A stretch of 64,000 nucleotides of DNA from Erwinia tracheiphila (GTDB lineage Bacteria > Pseudomonadota > Gammaproteobacteria > Enterobacterales > Enterobacteriaceae), in contig NZ_CP089932.1 in NCBI RefSeq assembly GCF_021365465.1, positions 2,170,001 to 2,234,000 of the forward strand. Direction: 5' to 3'. Within the stretch, counting starts at the first letter, position 1, and every line of letters begins with the position of its first letter. The position numbers and the translations under genes are program-made. Positions 47,538 through 56,043 of this stretch are shown here, one piece after another. The notes under the pieces are model-generated. The model saw only the letters and a list, made by a program, of their open reading frames with translations, was not told the origin of the DNA and did not search any database.

Positions 47538-48109
47538 AGCGGTGCCTCTGTAGTGCCGCCGCTGTCACCTGGGTGTTTGTGCGTATGCAGCACCTTGCCG
47601 TTAGACGAAAGCGATCCGTCAGAATGGGCCACATTGCCTTTCATCGTGCCGCCTTCCGTCAGTTCGAACGTCCGCACTTTCAGAAGGTCGGTGCATTCCA
47701 CCACCGGCGTTTCAAGCGTGACGCGGGCAGAAGCTTTGATATGTGCGGTCTTCATGCCCTGCGCTTCCAGCGCACCGGTCTGTGCGTCATAGCGGAAAGA
47801 GGCACCGTCCGGTGCCGTCAGCACCATCTCTTTCAGGCTGCTGCCCGGTGCAGGGTGATCGTTGCTGTACAAACTGCCGATAATGACTGCCGTTTCGGGG
47901 TTGCCACCAATACAGCCCAGCAAGACCTGCTCACCCACTGAAGGCGGCACCCAGAGACTGAATGCCCCGGCACGCGTGGCGCTCCAGCGCAGCCAGTCGG
48001 TCTGAAGTTCGCCGCTTTGCACGCGCACGCGCCAGCTCTCTTCATCAACGGCATTGACGACACCCACTCGGAGGATATTTTCCAGCAGGCGGATCAGTTC
48101 AGCGTTCAT
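47534..48109 (-). CDS. V: Baseplate spike protein V
   Basis: A 191-aa spike: an OB-fold N-domain (about 1-90, VGEQVLLGCIGGNPETAVIIGSLYS) leads to a beta-helical stem. The C-terminal tip LHTHKHPGDSGGTTEAPL carries HxH residues that bind iron in P2 gpV. It forms the trimeric membrane-piercing spike. It overlaps S by 4 bp. No Ogr-type dyad is obvious upstream within S. Confidence 0.94.
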   Translation of the reverse strand: MNAELIRLLENILRVGVVNAVDEESWRVRVQSGELQTDWLRWSATRAGAFSLWVPPSVGEQVLLGCIGGNPETAVIIGSLYSNDHPAPGSSLKEMVLTAPDGASFRYDAQTGALEAQGMKTAHIKASARVTLETPVVECTDLLKVRTFELTEGGTMKGNVAHSDGSLSSNGKVLHTHKHPGDSGGTTEAPL

Positions 48110-48744
48110 CGCGCGACGCTCCCCAGGCTGTTAATCACCCGTTCCGTAATCATCCGGTCATCGCCAGCGGTAAAGCCCAGCAGTTCACGCACCGGATATT
48201 TAGCAAAAGCACCCGGCCCGACCTGATCGCGCTGGCCGTACTGGTGGACACGGGCAATACGTGCGGCCACGCCGTCATAGCCTACAGAAGTGCCGCCACC
48301 GTCAGCGCGCATTTTGAGAAAGCGATAACCTCGTAACCGCTGAAACATCGGCACCTTCTTCGCAGTGCTGCGGCGCACTGACCGCGTGTTTATCTCAATG
48401 TAACGTTCAATATCACTGCGGTAGAAGGTGCGGATGGCGTTACGTTCTTCATCAAAGCCGGTCAGGGTGCGCCCGTACTTTCCCTGGCCGCCGTGCCAGT
48501 TTTTCAGGCGTCGGATCTCACCCTGCCAGACAAATACAATACCCTGCTGGGATCGCAGCACCCTGCGGCGGCGGGCAGCCCAGGGGGAACCATCAGGATT
48601 TTTCTGCGCTTTGATGCGCTGTTGCTGGCTGCGTTTCAGCGCCTGCCCGACAGCACGCGCGGTGAGGGTACGTCCGGCCTGCGAGGTACCTGACAGGATG
48701 CCGCTGAACACCTGATCCAGCTCACGAAAACGTTCCTGATTCAT
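48106..48744 (-). CDS. S: Tail completion protein S
   Basis: A 212-aa protein: MNQERFRELDQVFSGILSGTSQAGRTLTARAVGQALKRSQQQRIKAQKNPDGSPWAARR, and RIARVHQYGQRDQVGPGAFAKYPVRELLGF near the C-terminus, as in P2 gpS/virion morphogenesis proteins. The ATG overlaps the R stop (ATGA). Confidence 0.93.
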   Translation of the reverse strand: MNQERFRELDQVFSGILSGTSQAGRTLTARAVGQALKRSQQQRIKAQKNPDGSPWAARRRRVLRSQQGIVFVWQGEIRRLKNWHGGQGKYGRTLTGFDEERNAIRTFYRSDIERYIEINTRSVRRSTAKKVPMFQRLRGYRFLKMRADGGGTSVGYDGVAARIARVHQYGQRDQVGPGAFAKYPVRELLGFTAGDDRMITERVINSLGSVAR

Positions 48745-49202
48745 GCAGCCTCCCATGTGGCATCGTCAAAGACGGTGCTCCAGTCTCCATCCGCTGATGG
48801 GATGCGCGGCCTGGGTTCCGGCAAATGCTCCGCGCGGGGTATGCCGTCTTCATCCAGTGAGACTTTCACCCGCTCGCGAAGCGGCATTTCAAACAGAATA
48901 TCGGCGGTGTCATCGTTGTTAATGAGCGTCGTAAATTTAATGTCCCGGTTCTTATCCGGGTTCAACAGCAGGCAGGGCTGGTTGTGCCAGAGCCATGCCA
49001 TCAGCGGCAGGGTGAAATCATCAATATCACCGGCAAAGTTCATCACAAACAACACCAGGTTATAACGGTACATGAATGACGGTGTTTCGCCGGTCGTTTC
49101 AATGTTTCCCTCTTCCACAAACACGGTGAAGGCTTCAGGGTTGGCCCTGCACCACGTGTTTGCGCGGGTCAGCATTTCGCGCAGCGAATCTGCTTTCAGC
49201 AT
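48741..49202 (-). CDS. R: Tail completion protein R
   Basis: A 153-aa protein: MLKADSLREMLTRANTWCRANPEAFTVFVEEGNI, with YRYNLVLFVMNFAGDIDDFTLPLMAWLWHNQP and NNDDTADILFEMPLRERV, characteristic of P2 gpR. Works with S in completing the tail. It follows the spanin genes. Confidence 0.94.
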   Translation of the reverse strand: MLKADSLREMLTRANTWCRANPEAFTVFVEEGNIETTGETPSFMYRYNLVLFVMNFAGDIDDFTLPLMAWLWHNQPCLLLNPDKNRDIKFTTLINNDDTADILFEMPLRERVKVSLDEDGIPRAEHLPEPRPRIPSADGDWSTVFDDATWEAA

Positions 49203-49206
49203 GGTA

Positions 49207-49722
49207 TTACCTCAGTCGGCTGATTGAATCATAGGCAGCTTCGCAGGCCAGCCCTCTGGCTCTTGCCTCGTCAGCCTCTCCTGCCAGCTCTCCCGCGCGC
49301 TTATCAGCGCGGCGGAACAGGTCGGCGAGCAATATGGCTCCGCTGGTTTCTGCCTCGCTTCTGCCGGGAGTACCGGCACCGCAGGTGCGTTCACGTTCTG
49401 CCAGCTGCCTGGCGAGTTTACCGGCCCTGTCGTGCAGCCCACGAGAAGCAGTACGGGCACGATCAACATCAGCCTGAACGGCAGCAAGCTGCTGGCTGGT
49501 CTGTTTTCTGATCTCATCAATTTCACCCTGTCGGCGTTGTTCTTCTTTTCTGGCCTCTGCCTGGCGTTCAGCCAGCGCTGTCGCATCATCCGCATCACGC
49601 TGTTTCCATTTCAGTGACCACTCAGCATCAGCCCTGCTGTACCCAGCCATATAACGCTGCTGGCTGAACCACCAGACGGCCAGACCACAGAGCACTACGG
49701 CTACCGTCAGTGTCGGTTTCAC
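49207..49722 (-). CDS. Rz-like inner-membrane spanin
   Basis: A 171-aa i-spanin: an N-terminal signal anchor (LTVAVVLCGLAVWWF) followed by a long helical periplasmic region rich in Ala, Glu, Arg and Gln (about 40-125). It disrupts the outer membrane at lysis together with the lipoprotein encoded inside it. It corresponds to P2 lysB/LysC-type genes. Its start overlaps the stop of the endolysin by 4 bp. Confidence 0.85.
   Translation of the reverse strand: MKPTLTVAVVLCGLAVWWFSQQRYMAGYSRADAEWSLKWKQRDADDATALAERQAEARKEEQRRQGEIDEIRKQTSQQLAAVQADVDRARTASRGLHDRAGKLARQLAERERTCGAGTPGRSEAETSGAILLADLFRRADKRAGELAGEADEARARGLACEAAYDSISRLR
49212..49517 (-). CDS. Rz1-like outer-membrane lipoprotein spanin, nested in Rz
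   Basis: A 101-aa protein in another frame entirely within the Rz gene. The lipobox is LLLVGC in FRLMLIVPVLLLVGCTTGP, with Cys at about 27, and the mature part is Pro-rich (PAVPVLPAEARQKPAEPY). The ATG at 49517 places the signal peptide correctly. A nested Rz1 is the usual design of lambda/P2-type spanins. Confidence 0.85.
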   Translation of the reverse strand: MRSENRPASSLLPFRLMLIVPVLLLVGCTTGPVNSPGSWQNVNAPAVPVLPAEARQKPAEPYCSPTCSAALISARESWQERLTRQEPEGWPAKLPMIQSAD

Positions 49723-50264
49723 CGGGTGTTCTCCATATCACGCAGGCACCAGGCTTTGAAATCCGTTCTGCGGTTAACCAACCCCTGACTGCGCTGACCT
49801 GCGCTGTTAACAAAGTCTGTCAGGCGGTTGCACATCGCCTGCCAGTCATGTAACCGGGCATTTTTCCAGATAGTGGTGCGCTGTTTTCGGCCCTGCCCGT
49901 TGGTGAACCACATCAGGCCGGTACAACCTACGTTAAGCGCCGCATCGGTCATCGCCTCAAACGCTGACTGTGGCATATACGCCGCCTCAAAATTCTGGTT
50001 AATACAGTTTTCTGCCCGCGTCAGATCGTTAATCCAGCGACCGGCAATTTCACTGTCGCTGTATTCGCGGTTTTCAACCCCACCTGTTGAGCCAATCCCG
50101 ACCGTCAGCACGCCGGAGGGGCAGTAGTAGGGGGTTTTACGGCAGTCTTCCCAGTCCGCTATCTTTTGCTGGGTTTCCTGTGAGGTGCGCAACGTGGCGG
50201 GGCTGAACGTGGCACCCAGCGCGACGATGACCGCAATCGCACATTTTCTAACAGGCTTTTTCAT
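49719..50264 (-). CDS. K: Endolysin, R21/P21-type SAR lysozyme
   Basis: A 181-aa muramidase of the GH24 family. An N-terminal weakly hydrophobic segment (KCAIAVIVALGATFSPATL) looks like a signal-anchor-release domain. The active site follows in IADWEDCRKTPYYCPSGVLTVGIGST (Glu, then the usual Asp position occupied by Cys/Pro-rich sequence, then Thr), and DALNVGCTG lies further on. It differs from the P2 K protein and occupies its place. ATG 50264 (MKKPV) is preferred over 50276 because AGGA lies at the right distance. Confidence 0.82.
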   Translation of the reverse strand: MKKPVRKCAIAVIVALGATFSPATLRTSQETQQKIADWEDCRKTPYYCPSGVLTVGIGSTGGVENREYSDSEIAGRWINDLTRAENCINQNFEAAYMPQSAFEAMTDAALNVGCTGLMWFTNGQGRKQRTTIWKNARLHDWQAMCNRLTDFVNSAGQRSQGLVNRRTDFKAWCLRDMENTR

Positions 50265-50550
50265 CTTCAGGGGCATCCTGTTGCAGCAGTGAAAGTGCGC
50301 GACTGTCGGCAGCGCTGAGCGGATGGCGTTCCGCCTGTAACAGGATCTGATTAATCAGATCGTTGCGACGCTGCTGGCCGCGCTCGATGCGCGTGCGATA
50401 AAGCCAGCCACGGAGACCAAAAACGATCCCGATCAGCAGCCCGGCCAGCGCTATTTTTTCGCTTAATGTCATCACACCGATGCCCGTTACCAACGCTGAC
50501 ATGGTGAACGTCAGCCAGTCATTCAGGCGCTGAAAAAAACCTAATCCCAT
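50248..50550 (-). CDS. Y: Holin (Y position)
   Basis: A 100-aa protein with two hydrophobic segments (WLTFTMSALVTGIGVMTL and IALAGLLIGIVFGLRGWLY, about 11-28 and 32-50) and a charged C-terminus (QDAPEDEKAC). Size, topology and position before the endolysin fit a class II holin. It overlaps X by 10 bp and the endolysin by 17 bp. Confidence 0.8.
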   Translation of the reverse strand: MGLGFFQRLNDWLTFTMSALVTGIGVMTLSEKIALAGLLIGIVFGLRGWLYRTRIERGQQRRNDLINQILLQAERHPLSAADSRALSLLQQDAPEDEKAC

Positions 50551-50741
50551 AGCTGTACTGTCTCCCGTTGTGTACTGCGGGTGATTTCCGGCAGCTCAAT
50601 CTCCTGACCGGCATCCAGAAAAACCTGCTGGCTCAGTCCGGGATTGGCAGATAACACGTTTTCGGTCACGCCCTGCGTGGTGCCGTAGTGACGCCAGCAA
50701 AGCAAATCCACCGTATCCCCCTGTAACGCTTTAACCTTCAT
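50541..50741 (-). CDS. X: Tail protein X
   Basis: A 66-aa LysM-like protein: MKVKALQGDTVDLLCWRHYGTTQGVTENVLSANPGLSQ...EIELPEI, close to P2 gpX. ATG 50741 starts in the L stop codon region. Acts in tail assembly. Confidence 0.93.
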   Translation of the reverse strand: MKVKALQGDTVDLLCWRHYGTTQGVTENVLSANPGLSQQVFLDAGQEIELPEITRSTQRETVQLWD

Positions 50742-51265
50742 CAGCACAGCTCCGCATAGAGTCGCGGCGCGCCGCGAATATCAGCAATACTCCAGCGGGC
50801 ATCCCGCCAGAGATCGTCCCGTTGCAGGTCAAGCGCGGCGGCGTCTTTGTCGCCTTTCGCCGTGGTGTCAACGTCGCGATAGCCCTCAAGGACCAGCGCC
50901 CTGGCAATCGAATAAACTGCACGGCGGAAGCGGTACACCTTCACGTTTTCACCGTTGATCATCAGCTTTTCCATCTCACCTGATGGCAGGGCTGAAGGTA
51001 CATCTTCCAGCGAGTAAAAGCCTGCGCTGACCTGACCGGCACGCCAGTCCAGCAACTGCGCGGTGACATGAGCTACCGCTTCCGTGGTGACGTGCATCAG
51101 TCTGGACGTGGTGATACCCCCGGTGATGCGCGCGGCCAGACGGAGATCGGTCAGTTTAATGACCGGCCAGAATTCCCCGGCGCTGACGGTGGCATCACCA
51201 TCATCAACATCGGGCGTATCACTCCCGGCAGGCAACACGCGCTTATTTGCCACAAGGCTGCTCAT
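50741..51265 (-). CDS. L: Head completion protein L
   Basis: A 174-aa P2 gpL homologue: FWPVIKLTDLRLAARITGGITTSRLMHVTTEAVAHVTAQLLDWRA, EDVPSA, INGENVKVYRFRRAVYSIARALVLEGYRDVDTTAKGDKDA. It completes filled capsids before tail joining. The 96 bp between it and M hold no gene. Confidence 0.93.
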   Translation of the reverse strand: MSSLVANKRVLPAGSDTPDVDDGDATVSAGEFWPVIKLTDLRLAARITGGITTSRLMHVTTEAVAHVTAQLLDWRAGQVSAGFYSLEDVPSALPSGEMEKLMINGENVKVYRFRRAVYSIARALVLEGYRDVDTTAKGDKDAAALDLQRDDLWRDARWSIADIRGAPRLYAELC

Positions 51266-51361
51266 GCTTATCTCCCATAAATCAGGCGGTGGGCGGGTGG
51301 TTAAAAGACCGTAAACGGGCAGATATCCACCCGCGCCGCCTGTCGGACGGGGCCGAAGTCG

Positions 51362-52219
51362 TTAATTCTTTTTCTGGCTGGCAGGCTTGCGGGTTGCCGC
51401 CTTGCCTGTTGCCGCCCTGGTCGTGGTTTTACGCGCCGTCGCTTTACCTGCTGCGCTGGCGGCGGTGGTCTTTTCCGTAACAGGCTCTGCAGCACCGTCA
51501 GTTTTGTCGGTGCTGGCCGCGTCGCTTTCACCCGTGCCGCCATCGGCAGACAGCTTCTTAACGTCACGGGCAAGCGTGGCGATCTCTTTTTTTACCCCGG
51601 CGTTGGGGTTGCGCGTCAGCGCCTCACGGAACAACGCCAGCGCTTCCGCTTTGGTCGTGATATCAGTCGCACTACGGCGGGCAAGCGCACGGGTCTTGCA
51701 CAACTTGGCGCGCACCACATCCGGCATATCACTGTCGGCGACAATCTCCGCCACTTCGTCAAGCACAGCGATGCCGGACGATAAATCAGCGTCAGCATCA
51801 GCAGCCGCGAGCGTCAACAGTGGTTTACTCATTTCTTCGGTCAGGAATGTTGCTGCCGTGCGGTTAAAGTTATCCGGCAGTGTCAGCCCGTGGCGCACCA
51901 CATAGCGCCCCAGCCTCAACGCAAGCGCATAATCACGACAGTCAATCGCCCAGACCATCAGCCGGGTAATGACTTCATCCTGTCGTCCGCTGTCGCCGTC
52001 GAGCGTGCCTTCAATCCATCCCTCATATTCAGGCAGCATGGATTTTTTCATTTCAGCTTTGGTTTCTTCGGACTGCACGCCGCTAAGGCGGGACAATTCC
52101 ATACGCAGGCGATGCAGAATTTGCTCATGCGCAGTGCGCTGGATATCGGATTCTTCATCCGCCTGGCCCCGGCGTTCTGCCATGACCTTCTGAAAATGTC
52201 GTTGTGCCGGTGTTAACAT
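51362..52219 (-). CDS. M: Terminase small subunit M
   Basis: A 285-aa protein: MLTPAQRHFQKVMAERRGQADEE, LPEYEGWIEGTLDGDSGRQDEVITRLMVWAIDCRDYALALRLGRYVVRHGL, then a C-terminal low-complexity tail rich in Ala, Thr, Lys and Arg (about 245-285) that is longer than in P2 M (247 aa) and may bind DNA. Together with P it cuts cos and packages DNA. Confidence 0.92.
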   Translation of the reverse strand: MLTPAQRHFQKVMAERRGQADEESDIQRTAHEQILHRLRMELSRLSGVQSEETKAEMKKSMLPEYEGWIEGTLDGDSGRQDEVITRLMVWAIDCRDYALALRLGRYVVRHGLTLPDNFNRTAATFLTEEMSKPLLTLAAADADADLSSGIAVLDEVAEIVADSDMPDVVRAKLCKTRALARRSATDITTKAEALALFREALTRNPNAGVKKEIATLARDVKKLSADGGTGESDAASTDKTDGAAEPVTEKTTAASAAGKATARKTTTRAATGKAATRKPASQKKN

Positions 52220-52243
52220 CGTCACTTCTCCCCGCCGCTTCTG

Positions 52244-53293
52244 TCACTCGCCTGCCGGTTCGGCCTGGGCGAACTGAATACCGTCAATGAACGCAACATT
52301 GCCGTAGTCTTCAATGACAAAATCGTCGTTTGAAGACTGATACGTTGCGACACGGTTGTACTCCGGCTCTTCCTTGATCGTCCGGCGCAGGCCGCCACGA
52401 TGGTAGTAGATCGACAGGTTTTTGAACGGCGTGATCAGTACGCCATTTACAGGGAAGTAAGGCGCGATGAAGGTCGGCATGTTGCCTACGCGCTCCTGCG
52501 CGACAATCAGCTGACCGGCCAGCATTTCGGTATTCGGGTTGGTCTGGCTTAACGCGTTGATGGCTGAGAAATTGCTGGTAGTCAGCAGGTCGCCCGCCAG
52601 AATCACCACGTTATCCGGGTTACGCTTGTGCCACTCATCCATCAGGGTGTTTTTGGCGTCGTACACCGCAGCGCCAATGTTGCCGTAGGTGCCTTTCGCT
52701 ACAACCTTGTTATCTTCATCGCGAGAGGTGATCGTCACATCAGAAATAACCCGGTGCGGCGCTTCCTGACGGATTTTTTCCAGCCAGCCAGTGCCACAGT
52801 CCTGCAACAGCGGGTTAGCAGCGCGGTCAGACGGATCGCTGTACTTCACGCCGTTAAAGCCAATCATGATGCGATCAAGCGACATCTGACGGGCCATCGC
52901 CTTGCTGATCAGCGGCTGGAACTCCGGCATATGCGCCCACGCATCAAGCTGTTCGTAGCTGATGCCGTAGTCATAGTTGACCTTGCGGCACATGTAGTCG
53001 AGCGGCTCCATTGAATGATTAGAGCCAGGGTTGCGGCGACTGGTGACGCTGTTGTTTACGCCAGCCATCGGGCCTTTACTGCCGATCAGGACTTTCTGTC
53101 CGATCTGCTGGTTGACGCCAAACACGTTAATTTTTCTCAGGAAAGAATCATCCTGCTGCGCGGCCTGCTCAAGGCGCTGCTGACGCGTCGGATCTACGGC
53201 AAATTTTGCAGCAACAGCGGCGGTTGATATGCCGTTAAGCTGTGCCTGCCGGGCGATGTACCGATCAAACAGCTGGCGGGTATTGTTATCCAT
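52244..53293 (-). CDS. N: Major capsid protein N
   Basis: A 349-aa HK97-fold capsid protein of the P2 gpN family (357 aa): MDNNTRQLFDRYIARQAQLNGIS, FLRKINVFGVNQQIGQKVLIGSKGP, RIMIGFNGVKYSDPSDRAANPLLQDCGTGWLEKIRQEAP and YFPVNGVLITPFKNLSIYYHRGGLRR. The N-terminus is cut by O during maturation in P2. Confidence 0.95.
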   Translation of the reverse strand: MDNNTRQLFDRYIARQAQLNGISTAAVAAKFAVDPTRQQRLEQAAQQDDSFLRKINVFGVNQQIGQKVLIGSKGPMAGVNNSVTSRRNPGSNHSMEPLDYMCRKVNYDYGISYEQLDAWAHMPEFQPLISKAMARQMSLDRIMIGFNGVKYSDPSDRAANPLLQDCGTGWLEKIRQEAPHRVISDVTITSRDEDNKVVAKGTYGNIGAAVYDAKNTLMDEWHKRNPDNVVILAGDLLTTSNFSAINALSQTNPNTEMLAGQLIVAQERVGNMPTFIAPYFPVNGVLITPFKNLSIYYHRGGLRRTIKEEPEYNRVATYQSSNDDFVIEDYGNVAFIDGIQFAQAEPAGE

Positions 53294-53316
53294 GTTCTCT
53301 GCTCTCGTTGTGAATA

Positions 53317-54153
53317 TCAGAAATCAGCCAGCTGCTCGCTGGTGCCGCCGTTCGCGGGTTCCCGCTGGCTGAAACTGGCATCGGTGCTGCCCAGCTGGCT
53401 TCTCAGCGTGACAAGGTCAGCGGTCAGTTTCTGGATGGTCTTGCTGTCCTGCTGGCAGGCGCGATGAAGGTCGTTGAAGCTGTCCAGCAGATCGGCATGG
53501 GATTGAGCGACGTTCTCCACGGCGTCACGCACCTGGCTGAACTGCTCACCGTCAGATTTACGGCCTTTGCCGATAATCCCCATAACGCGCCCGAACCACT
53601 GTTTGCCCTCATCGTTTCGCTGTTCAGCCAGTTCGATAATTTCAGCCTCAATGGCATCGGTGAACAGCGGGGCTTCACCCTGCTGATTGTTGAAAGACAT
53701 AACCTGCTGACGCTGCTGCGCGGCAAACTTCAGGCGCTCGGTGCCGAGGCTCGCCGGAGTATCGGTCATCGCCAGCCCCATGACATAAGCCCTGCCGTTA
53801 AGCGCAAACTGCGGGTGCAGCTCAATGCTGGAGTAAATTTTCTTACCTTCATCCGTCAGCTTCTTCATGCGCTCAGAAGGTTCGATTTCGGCGTAAAGCG
53901 CGGTGCGTCCGGCAAGCGGGCCTTCGCTGATATCTTCCGCACTCAGCGCCGTCACATCCCCCATTGCACCGAAATCACTGCCGGGAAACGGCGAAAGATA
54001 GTGCTCCACGTTGACGCGTGCGCCGTACACGTCCGGGCTGTAGTTTGCTGCTGCATCACGAAGGTGCTCAGGGCGAATTTCGCGCCCGTCAACGGTGGCA
54101 CCGGAGACGGCAACGCGGAATTTCTTACGGGCGGGTTTAGCAGAGCTTGCCAT
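53317..54153 (-). CDS. O: Capsid scaffold/protease O
   Basis: A 278-aa protein. The N-terminal serine protease half holds the residues known in P2: Asp in VDGREIRPEHL, His in RVNVEHYLSPFPG and Ser in KKIYSSIELHPQF. A C-terminal helical scaffolding half follows. ATG 54153 is chosen because the likely late-promoter start point (about 54182) would exclude the upstream ATG at 54189. It scaffolds N and then self-cleaves. Confidence 0.92.
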   Translation of the reverse strand: MASSAKPARKKFRVAVSGATVDGREIRPEHLRDAAANYSPDVYGARVNVEHYLSPFPGSDFGAMGDVTALSAEDISEGPLAGRTALYAEIEPSERMKKLTDEGKKIYSSIELHPQFALNGRAYVMGLAMTDTPASLGTERLKFAAQQRQQVMSFNNQQGEAPLFTDAIEAEIIELAEQRNDEGKQWFGRVMGIIGKGRKSDGEQFSQVRDAVENVAQSHADLLDSFNDLHRACQQDSKTIQKLTADLVTLRSQLGSTDASFSQREPANGGTSEQLADF

Positions 54154-54225
54154 GTCGATAATCCTGTTGAGTGGTTTCTGTACGGCCATGATGGCAGAGC
54201 GTAACCAGCTGTCTCAACGAGGTTT

Positions 54226-54249
54226 TGTTGTCGGAGGAAGGCCAGGCCA
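54226..54249. promoter_or_regulatory. Candidate Ogr site serving divergent O and P promoters
   Basis: TGTTGT (54226-54231), 12 bp, then AGGCCA, close to the P2 Ogr dyad TGTTGT-N12-ACNNCA. The centre is at 54237. At +55 lies a start point about 20 bp before P, with TAATCT -10 at 54282-54287. At -55 lies one about 29 bp before O, with a TACGCT-like -10. One dyad can thus drive both operons. Confidence 0.6.
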
Positions 54250-54312
54250 TAAAGGGGGGGATAGCGGGATCGCGTGCGGGGTAATCTTCACTCCATAAAC
54301 GGTGGAGGGCAG

Positions 54313-56043
54313 ATGATACAGGACGCGTTTGTACGTCAGAGGGCAAAACAACTTTACTGGCAGGGCTACCCGCCAGCGGAGATCGCGCGCCTGATGGGGA
54401 TAAATCAGAACACAATTTACGCCTGGAAGAAACGCGATGAATGGGATGAAACGCCGCCCGTCCAGCGCGTCAGCCAGTCTATGGATGCCCGCCTTATCCA
54501 GCTTACGGACAAGAAAGACAAGACCGGGGGAGACTTCAAAGAGATTGATCTGCTTACCCGGCAACTGAAAAAGCTGTCTGACGGACAACCGGCAGGGGCT
54601 GGCACGGGCAAAAAGCCGCGCCAGCGCAAGCTGAAAAATCACTTCACCGAAGAACAGATCGTCGCACTGCGGGAGAAAATAACGGCATCACTGGCGCAGC
54701 ACCAGCGCAAATGGCAGGAACAGCAGGACCAGCGCAACCGCATGCTACTGAAAACCCGTCAGTGCGGCGCGACCTGGTATTTTGCCCGCGAGGCACTGTT
54801 GCGCGCCCTGCGGGATGATGTGGAATATTCGTACCAGCGTAACCAGATATTTCTGTCGGCATCCCGCCGTCAGGCGCACCAGTTCAGAGGCTTCATCCAG
54901 AAGGTGGCGGGCGAGGTGGACGTTGAGCTGAAGGGTGGTGACAAAATCGTACTGAGTAACGGTGCAGAGCTGCATTTTCTCGGTACATCGGCGGCAACAG
55001 CGCAGTCTTACACCGGCAACCTGTATTTCGATGAGTTTTTCTGGGTCAGCCACTTCACAAAGTTGCGTAAAGTGGCGGGCGCTATGGCAACGATGAAAGG
55101 GCTGACGCGCACCTATTTTTCAACACCATCAAGTGAAACGCATGAGGCTTACCCGTTCTGGACGGGTGACCGCTGGAATGAGAAACGCCCGAAGGTGCAG
55201 CGCAAAGCGTTTGATGTGGGCTGGAAAACGCTGAACAGCGGGCTGTTATGCCCGGATAAAACCTGGCGACAGATAGTCACATTGAAAGACATTATCGATC
55301 AGGGCTGGGAATATACCAATCTTGAAGAAATCCAGGATGAAAACAGCGAGGATGAATTCCGCAACCTGTACATGTGCGAGTTTGTTCGCGATGGCGAGTC
55401 AGCCTTCAATCTTAACGCCCTGATTGGTTGCGGGGCAGATGGTTACGACGAATGGCCGGACTGGAAACCCTTTGCGTCCAGGCCGATGGGGAATCGCCCG
55501 GTATGGATTGGCTATGACGCCAACGGCAGCAGCGGCAATGGTGACAGCGGTGCGATTTGTGTTGTGGTGCCGCCGCTGGTGCCGGGCGGCAGATTCCGCA
55601 CGGTGGAAACGGAACAGGTGCGCGGCTTTGAGTTTGAAGAGCAGGCGAAAGTTATCGAAAACTTCACCTTCAAATACAACGTTCAGCATGTCGGCATCGA
55701 CGTGACGGGCGGTAACGGTGAAGCCGTGTATCAGATAGTGAAGAAGTTTTTCCCGATGGCGATGCCCTGGACCATGTCAATGACGTCAAAGCGCACCCTG
55801 GTGCTGAAAATGCTACAGCTAATCCGCGCCGGGCGCTGGGAGTATGACCGCAGCGAGCGCGCCCTGATCAACGCCTTTAACTCGGTTCGCAAGGTAAAGA
55901 CGCCGGGCGGATTCATCACCTATGACACCGATCGGTCACGCGGCGTCAGCCACGGTGATTTAGCCTGGGCGAACATGCTCGCCATTATTAACGAACCGCT
56001 GGGCCAGGAGAGTGGCAACGGCGGGTTTGCTATGGAGTTCTGA
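54313..56043 (+). CDS. P: Terminase large subunit P (ATPase/nuclease)
   Basis: A 576-aa protein. An N-terminal helix-turn-helix (LYWQGYPPAEIARLMGINQNTIYAWKKRDEW, about 12-43) is followed by the ATPase part with LLKTRQCGATWYFA (Walker-A-like, about 145-158) and NLYFDEFFWV (Walker B). The C-terminal nuclease has IGYDANGSSGNGDSG and VGIDVTGGNG. It cuts cos and drives DNA into procapsids. ATG 54313 has GGAGGGCAG upstream and starts homology; earlier frames do not. Confidence 0.95.
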   Translation: MIQDAFVRQRAKQLYWQGYPPAEIARLMGINQNTIYAWKKRDEWDETPPVQRVSQSMDARLIQLTDKKDKTGGDFKEIDLLTRQLKKLSDGQPAGAGTGKKPRQRKLKNHFTEEQIVALREKITASLAQHQRKWQEQQDQRNRMLLKTRQCGATWYFAREALLRALRDDVEYSYQRNQIFLSASRRQAHQFRGFIQKVAGEVDVELKGGDKIVLSNGAELHFLGTSAATAQSYTGNLYFDEFFWVSHFTKLRKVAGAMATMKGLTRTYFSTPSSETHEAYPFWTGDRWNEKRPKVQRKAFDVGWKTLNSGLLCPDKTWRQIVTLKDIIDQGWEYTNLEEIQDENSEDEFRNLYMCEFVRDGESAFNLNALIGCGADGYDEWPDWKPFASRPMGNRPVWIGYDANGSSGNGDSGAICVVVPPLVPGGRFRTVETEQVRGFEFEEQAKVIENFTFKYNVQHVGIDVTGGNGEAVYQIVKKFFPMAMPWTMSMTSKRTLVLKMLQLIRAGRWEYDRSERALINAFNSVRKVKTPGGFITYDTDRSRGVSHGDLAWANMLAIINEPLGQESGNGGFAMEF

